Part shown: piece by piece, positions 60,110 to 64,000 of the stretch
How positions within the stretch are numbered: the first letter of the stretch is position 1
Layout of the letters: each line of letters opens with the position of its first letter
Source of the DNA: Aristolochia californica
Taxonomy: Eukaryota > Streptophyta > Magnoliopsida > Piperales > Aristolochiaceae
Direction of reading: 5' to 3'
Assembly (NCBI GenBank): GCA_029961685.1
Contig: JARWKL010000012.1
Location: 22,553,227 to 22,617,226, forward strand
Length of the DNA: 64,000 bases
Program-made: the position numbers and the translations under genes
The notes under the pieces: model-generated
What the model saw: only the letters and a program-made list of their open reading frames with translations
The model's database searches: none
What the model was told of the DNA's origin: nothing

Positions 60110-62185
60110 ATGGCTTCTCTTCCACCTCCATCCAATTTATCGTTCTGGCCCCTTCAATCTGTCAAATTTAGAAAGTCTTTTGGCTGTAGAGCCAACCGCT
60201 CCCTCAAACTTCTAGAAACTGCTCGGAAATCAACAACTCCTTACACCTCATACTTTCATCAAATCTCCTACCTTTGCAGAGAAGGTCTTCTTGAAGAAGC
60301 CTTCTCCGTTCTGAACCAGATGGAAACTGCAAATTTTCAAACCGGTCCCGATATTTACGGGGAGCTTCTTCAATGCTGTGTATACCAACGTGCTGTCGTC
60401 CAAGCCCTCCAAATTCACGCTCAAGTCCTCAAACGTGGTCCCTTTTTCTACAAAAACGTTTTTGTGGAGACGAAGCTGGTTATTTTCTACGCAAAATGTG
60501 GCATTTCAAAAGTGGCTTCTGATTTGTTTTTAAGGCTGACCAAACAGAGCGTTTTCTCGTGGGCAGCAATCATTGGCTTGCATTGTAGAGAAGGCTCTAA
60601 TGAGAAAGCTCTACTATGTTTTTGTGAAATGCTTGAACGTGGCTTCCTTCCGGATAACTTCATTTTGCCAAATGCTCTAAAGGCTTGTTCGGCTCTTAAT
60701 TTTGTTGGGTTTGGCAAAGCAGTCCATGGGTACGTAGTGAAGCTGGGGTTTACTTCTTGCGTCTTCGTTGCAACCAGTCTTCTTGATGTGTACGGGAAAT
60801 GTGGAATTATGGAAGATGCGAGAAGGGTGTTTGATGAAATTCCCGACAGGAGTCTTGTTTCTTGGAACTCAATGATCGTTTGTTTTGTCCAGAATGGGAT
60901 GAACGAGGACGGAATGGATATATTCTATCATATGAGAGTTGAAGGTGTGCAACCTACAAGAGTCACTATTTCAAGCTTCCTTTCAGCCTGTGCAAATTTA
61001 GGATCTTTGGATGAAGGTAGACAAGCCCATGCAATTGCAGTTGTGGGAGGCTTAGAATTGGACAATATCTTAGGGGCCTCTCTGATCAACTTTTATTCAA
61101 AGATCGGTATGATGGAAGATGCAGAGCTTGTTTTTCGTATGATGTTTGACAGGGACATTGTAACTTTTAACCTGATAATTTCAGGATATGTGCAACATGG
61201 GCAACTTGATAAAGCATTTTATATGTGTCAAAGAATGATTTCTGAAAAATTGAGATATGATTCTGTGACACTGTCATCTATATTGTCTGCCTGCACTTAT
61301 ACTGGGTGCTTAGAGCTTGGTAAATGTGGGCACGGCTATTCTTTTAGACACAACATTGAACCAGATGTAGTTGTTGCTAGTAGCCTTATAGACATGTATG
61401 CGAAATTTCGGAAGATAGATGATGCTAGATGTGTCTTTGATTTTTCTTCACAAAAAGATCAGGTCGTGTGGAACACGATAATTGCTACTTATGCACAAGC
61501 TGGTCTGAGTGGAGAAGCTTTGAAATTGTTCTATGAAATGCAATTAGAAGGGGTTCCGCCCAATGTGATTTCTTGGAATTCTGTGATTTTTGGATTCTTC
61601 AGAAATAGACGACCCACTGCAGCGAAAGATCTGTTCAGAGAAATGCAATCTGCAGGGGTGAAGCCTAATTTATACACATGGACTACGCTCATCTCTGGCT
61701 TAGCTCAAAATGGATGTGCATACGAAGCAATTCAGTATTTCCGAGAAATGCAAGAGGCGGGATTTAGTCCCAACAATGCAAGCATCATTAGTGTGCTTTT
61801 AGCTTGCTTGGAATTGGGTTTTATATCAATCGGGAAGGCCACCCATGGATATATTACTAGACATGAGCTGTCTGGTTGCCTTTGTGTCGTTAGTTCTCTT
61901 GCCAAAATTTATGCAGAATGTGGAAAAGCAAAATCAGCCGAGAAGATAGCTGAATCTATGCCATTAGAAGTAGAGTTGTACAATACAGTGATTTCTGCAT
62001 GTACTGTACATGGTGGAGGAAAGGAAAGGCCAAAGGTAATGTTGGAGCCTGAAAAAGTTGTTTTAACTCGTCTGTTACCTGCTTGCAGCTTTGATGTAGT
62101 GATGGATGATGGTATGAAAATTTTCAGGAACTTGCTAAATGGTCAGTGCCAGGGTAAATATGGAGCATTACTGTTATGTGGGTAG
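60110..62185 (+). CDS. CRR21-like pentatricopeptide repeat protein, 3'-truncated (possible pseudogene)
   Basis: A single uninterrupted 691-codon frame. The N-terminus is Ser/Arg-rich and transit-peptide-like. PLS-type PPR motifs fill about residues 80-640 (FVETKLVIFYAKCG, FSWAAIIGLHCREG, VFVATSLLDVYGKCG, LVSWNSMIVCFVQNG, DNILGASLINFYSKIG, VVWNTIIATYAQAG, GVPPNVISWNSVI, YTWTTLISGLAQNG). The sequence matches Arabidopsis CRR21 (At5g55740) by recall; CRR21 is a chloroplast protein needed for editing a site in ndhD mRNA. CRR21 has roughly 830 aa and a C-terminal E/E+ region. Here similarity fades after about residue 650, and the frame ends at KYGALLLCG-stop. Another frame at 62169-62201 reads YCYVGSLLSGD, suggesting a frameshift, and an EHLLLLES-like remnant lies at about 62235. 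Without the E region, editing activity would probably be lost. A missed intron after 62153 is the alternative. Confidence 0.75.
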   Translation: MASLPPPSNLSFWPLQSVKFRKSFGCRANRSLKLLETARKSTTPYTSYFHQISYLCREGLLEEAFSVLNQMETANFQTGPDIYGELLQCCVYQRAVVQALQIHAQVLKRGPFFYKNVFVETKLVIFYAKCGISKVASDLFLRLTKQSVFSWAAIIGLHCREGSNEKALLCFCEMLERGFLPDNFILPNALKACSALNFVGFGKAVHGYVVKLGFTSCVFVATSLLDVYGKCGIMEDARRVFDEIPDRSLVSWNSMIVCFVQNGMNEDGMDIFYHMRVEGVQPTRVTISSFLSACANLGSLDEGRQAHAIAVVGGLELDNILGASLINFYSKIGMMEDAELVFRMMFDRDIVTFNLIISGYVQHGQLDKAFYMCQRMISEKLRYDSVTLSSILSACTYTGCLELGKCGHGYSFRHNIEPDVVVASSLIDMYAKFRKIDDARCVFDFSSQKDQVVWNTIIATYAQAGLSGEALKLFYEMQLEGVPPNVISWNSVIFGFFRNRRPTAAKDLFREMQSAGVKPNLYTWTTLISGLAQNGCAYEAIQYFREMQEAGFSPNNASIISVLLACLELGFISIGKATHGYITRHELSGCLCVVSSLAKIYAECGKAKSAEKIAESMPLEVELYNTVISACTVHGGGKERPKVMLEPEKVVLTRLLPACSFDVVMDDGMKIFRNLLNGQCQGKYGALLLCG

Positions 62186-63788
62186 CCTTCTTTCAGGTGA
62201 TATATTAATTAAAACTTGTATCTGAGGCTCTGAGCATTTGTTGCTGCTGGAAAGTGGAGCTTAAATAAGGAAGGCAACAGATAATGAAAGTTAATGGGAG
62301 TCACAACAGTGAATTCTTCTTGCCCAGGGTCGATAGCATGCATTGATTGCAAGTGATAGGTCCTAGCCATGATAAAAGATTATGGGACCTTGATATATAA
62401 TTTGACGTGAAGGGGATAAGTTCTCTCTGTCTAATTATACTGGAGGACAATATTGGGCAAGAAATTTTACTCTTACCCCACAGTTTATCCTTCTAGCTAT
62501 TGCAACCTGTGCAACAAACAATTTTAGGAGTCCTTTAGTGTGAAAGCTTGGATTTCACACAAAAAAAAGTGCAAAAATGGCAGGATAGGTCTATCACGAT
62601 GCTGCAACTCTTGATTGATCAACTTATGATGAAATCCAGGTGATTTGTTGAGATGTACGGCAACTGACTATTTCAGAGTCGAGGAAGTGAGACTGGAAGG
62701 GGGAAAGCATGATTATGGAGAAATACAGTGGTGTTTGCATTCAAGAGCTGATGCCACCACTTATCTATAGTTCCTAGAATCTTGATCACTGTAGGATTCT
62801 CTATACTGTGGCTTATAACTCTTATCTGAAAGATTCAATATTAAAAACTTGTTGGAGATTTGAAGAACTAGGAGTACCAAGAGATCAGATTGTCCTAATT
62901 TGGTCAATTCATCCCGAAGTTGAGACATCACTATATCAGAAGGCTTAGGAGAGGCTTCGTAAAGTGTGGCATTGCAGGAAAGTCCCTTAATGGCTCACAA
63001 TCACAAAGGCTGGTTCACTGAATAACACATTGTCATTGTCGATCCGTGCCATATCAGAAAGCTTAGGAGAGCAGTACCACAATGGTTCAAAAAGGCCGCT
63101 GTATTTAAAGAGAATAAGCTCCATTTAACCTATGACATAGGGAGAAGATCTTTCACTTGCTTTCTACTTGGAATAAAAGCCGAAGAAAGTTTTCTCATTC
63201 CTCAAAGTCGCCTTCTGTGTTTGGTGGTGAATCATGGTACCCAGTTTGACTCTATGCAAGTTATGACAACAGTTACGATCAGATTGCCTCATTGGTTTTT
63301 TGCTGGTTGGGGGAACCTCCATCCTCTTGAATTAAGCTAAAACTTTTGCTTTCTTTCATTGAGGAAAAAAAACCCGTTATTTCTTGTCATTCTGCAGGCT
63401 TCAACCATGAAATTCCTTGTATCTCAGGATGATGAATCATTGTCTTCAGGTGAATTGATCTTACAGTTTTCGACCGTTTGAAATTCATTGACCATGGTTT
63501 TCCATGTGAGATATGTTAAGAACACCATGCTTGTTAAATAGGATTTTCTACCACACATGTCATACAATAATTCTAAGTTGCAAATGAGATTAACTTGCAT
63601 GTGCCTGTGAAGAAACAAAAAAAAAAAAAAAAAAAACTGACTACAAACTAGAAAATTTATCATGTTTCATACAAGATATGGAAGTTGCATGTGCAGAGTC
63701 ATAAAAAATGAAGCACAAATAACTTAATTGGAGGCACGCCACAATGCTTCAAGTACAACCAGTGGTACTTCAATTATTGTTTACAATT
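62186..63788. other. Downstream of the PPR frame; mostly unassigned
   Basis: Possible decayed 3' end of the PPR gene up to about 62270. Beyond that I see no supported gene. There is a poly-A run at about 63617-63636. Confidence 0.35.
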
Positions 63789-63995
63789 TTATTTTATTTT
63801 ATTTTTTGTGGTAGAAGCTTTCTCTTCATCCTCTTCATCATCATCGATACAGAGCCAAAATTCATTACATTGGTGATCAATTAAATCCTTCCAACAGTAT
63901 GGGTTTGGTACACATAAAATCTGTTCGAGGCTCTCAGTTTCCTCTTCACCAGGACCAACAGCAGCCCCGTAATGGATTATGCTACCTTTTCTCAC
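63789..63995 (-). CDS. Possible C-terminal exon of a minus-strand gene at the window edge
   Basis: A 68-codon minus-strand frame ends at 63789 and runs to the window edge. It reads PNPYCWKDLIDHQCNEFWLC followed by an acidic tail and a basic end. No family was recognised. It could be the last exon of a gene lying outside the window, or chance. Confidence 0.22.
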   Translation of the reverse strand: MRKGSIIHYGAAVGPGEEETESLEQILCVPNPYCWKDLIDHQCNEFWLCIDDDEEDEEKASTTKNKIK

Positions 63996-64000
63996 GTTTG

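Overview
This is nuclear DNA from a flowering plant. The evidence is many short GT-AG introns with plant-type splice sites, plant-specific protein families (HHO/NIGT1 GARP factor, BES1/BZR1 domain, PDR-type ABCG transporters, an organellar PPR protein), a Ty1/copia retrotransposon with the usual plant tRNA-iMet primer site, a Cassandra-like TRIM carrying 5S rRNA-like LTRs, and a hAT-type MITE. The base composition and gene structures do not let me name the species. All gene models below were built by reading splice junctions and frames by hand; no alignment or transcript data were available.

Layout. (1) 656-5589, plus strand: the 3' exons of an RRM / RD-rich / coiled-coil RNA-binding protein, with a small TRIM retrotransposon in one intron. 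(2) 6688-8799, minus strand: a complete four-exon HHO2/HHO3-like transcription factor of 451 aa. (3) 9,000-14,700: gene-poor, with microsatellites. (4) 14749-21588: a structurally complete Ty1/copia element (455-bp LTRs, CAATG target-site duplication) whose coding region is broken. (5) 21932-23360, minus strand: a short, divergent BES1/BZR1-domain protein. (6) 23.4-29.2 kb: a repeat-rich spacer holding a telomere-like 51-bp tandem repeat, an AT-rich dispersed repeat, a perfect hairpin, a hAT-type MITE and the Cassandra-like TRIM. (7) 29254-59227, plus strand: three full-size PDR/ABCG transporter genes in direct tandem (1450, 1441 and 1444 aa). All three are open through every exon. They are separated by about 5.7 and 4.7 kb of spacer holding a rearranged LTR element with a minisatellite, a second copy of the AT-rich repeat, and a possible solo LTR. 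(8) 60110-62185, plus strand: a CRR21-like PPR protein that loses its frame before the C-terminal domain. (9) 62.2-64.0 kb: little recognisable apart from the tail of a possible minus-strand reading frame at the window edge.

The dominant theme is local expansion of a plasma-membrane export/import transporter family. The three PDR genes keep nearly the same exon phases, which makes small structural differences visible. Gene A has two GC-AG introns and no intron in its linker. Gene B has precisely lost one intron and carries a copy of an exon fragment inside another. The linker between the two transporter halves is the most variable part. I found no clear evidence of a wholly new system; the most interesting material is the microstructure of the PDR array and the several small non-autonomous retroelements.
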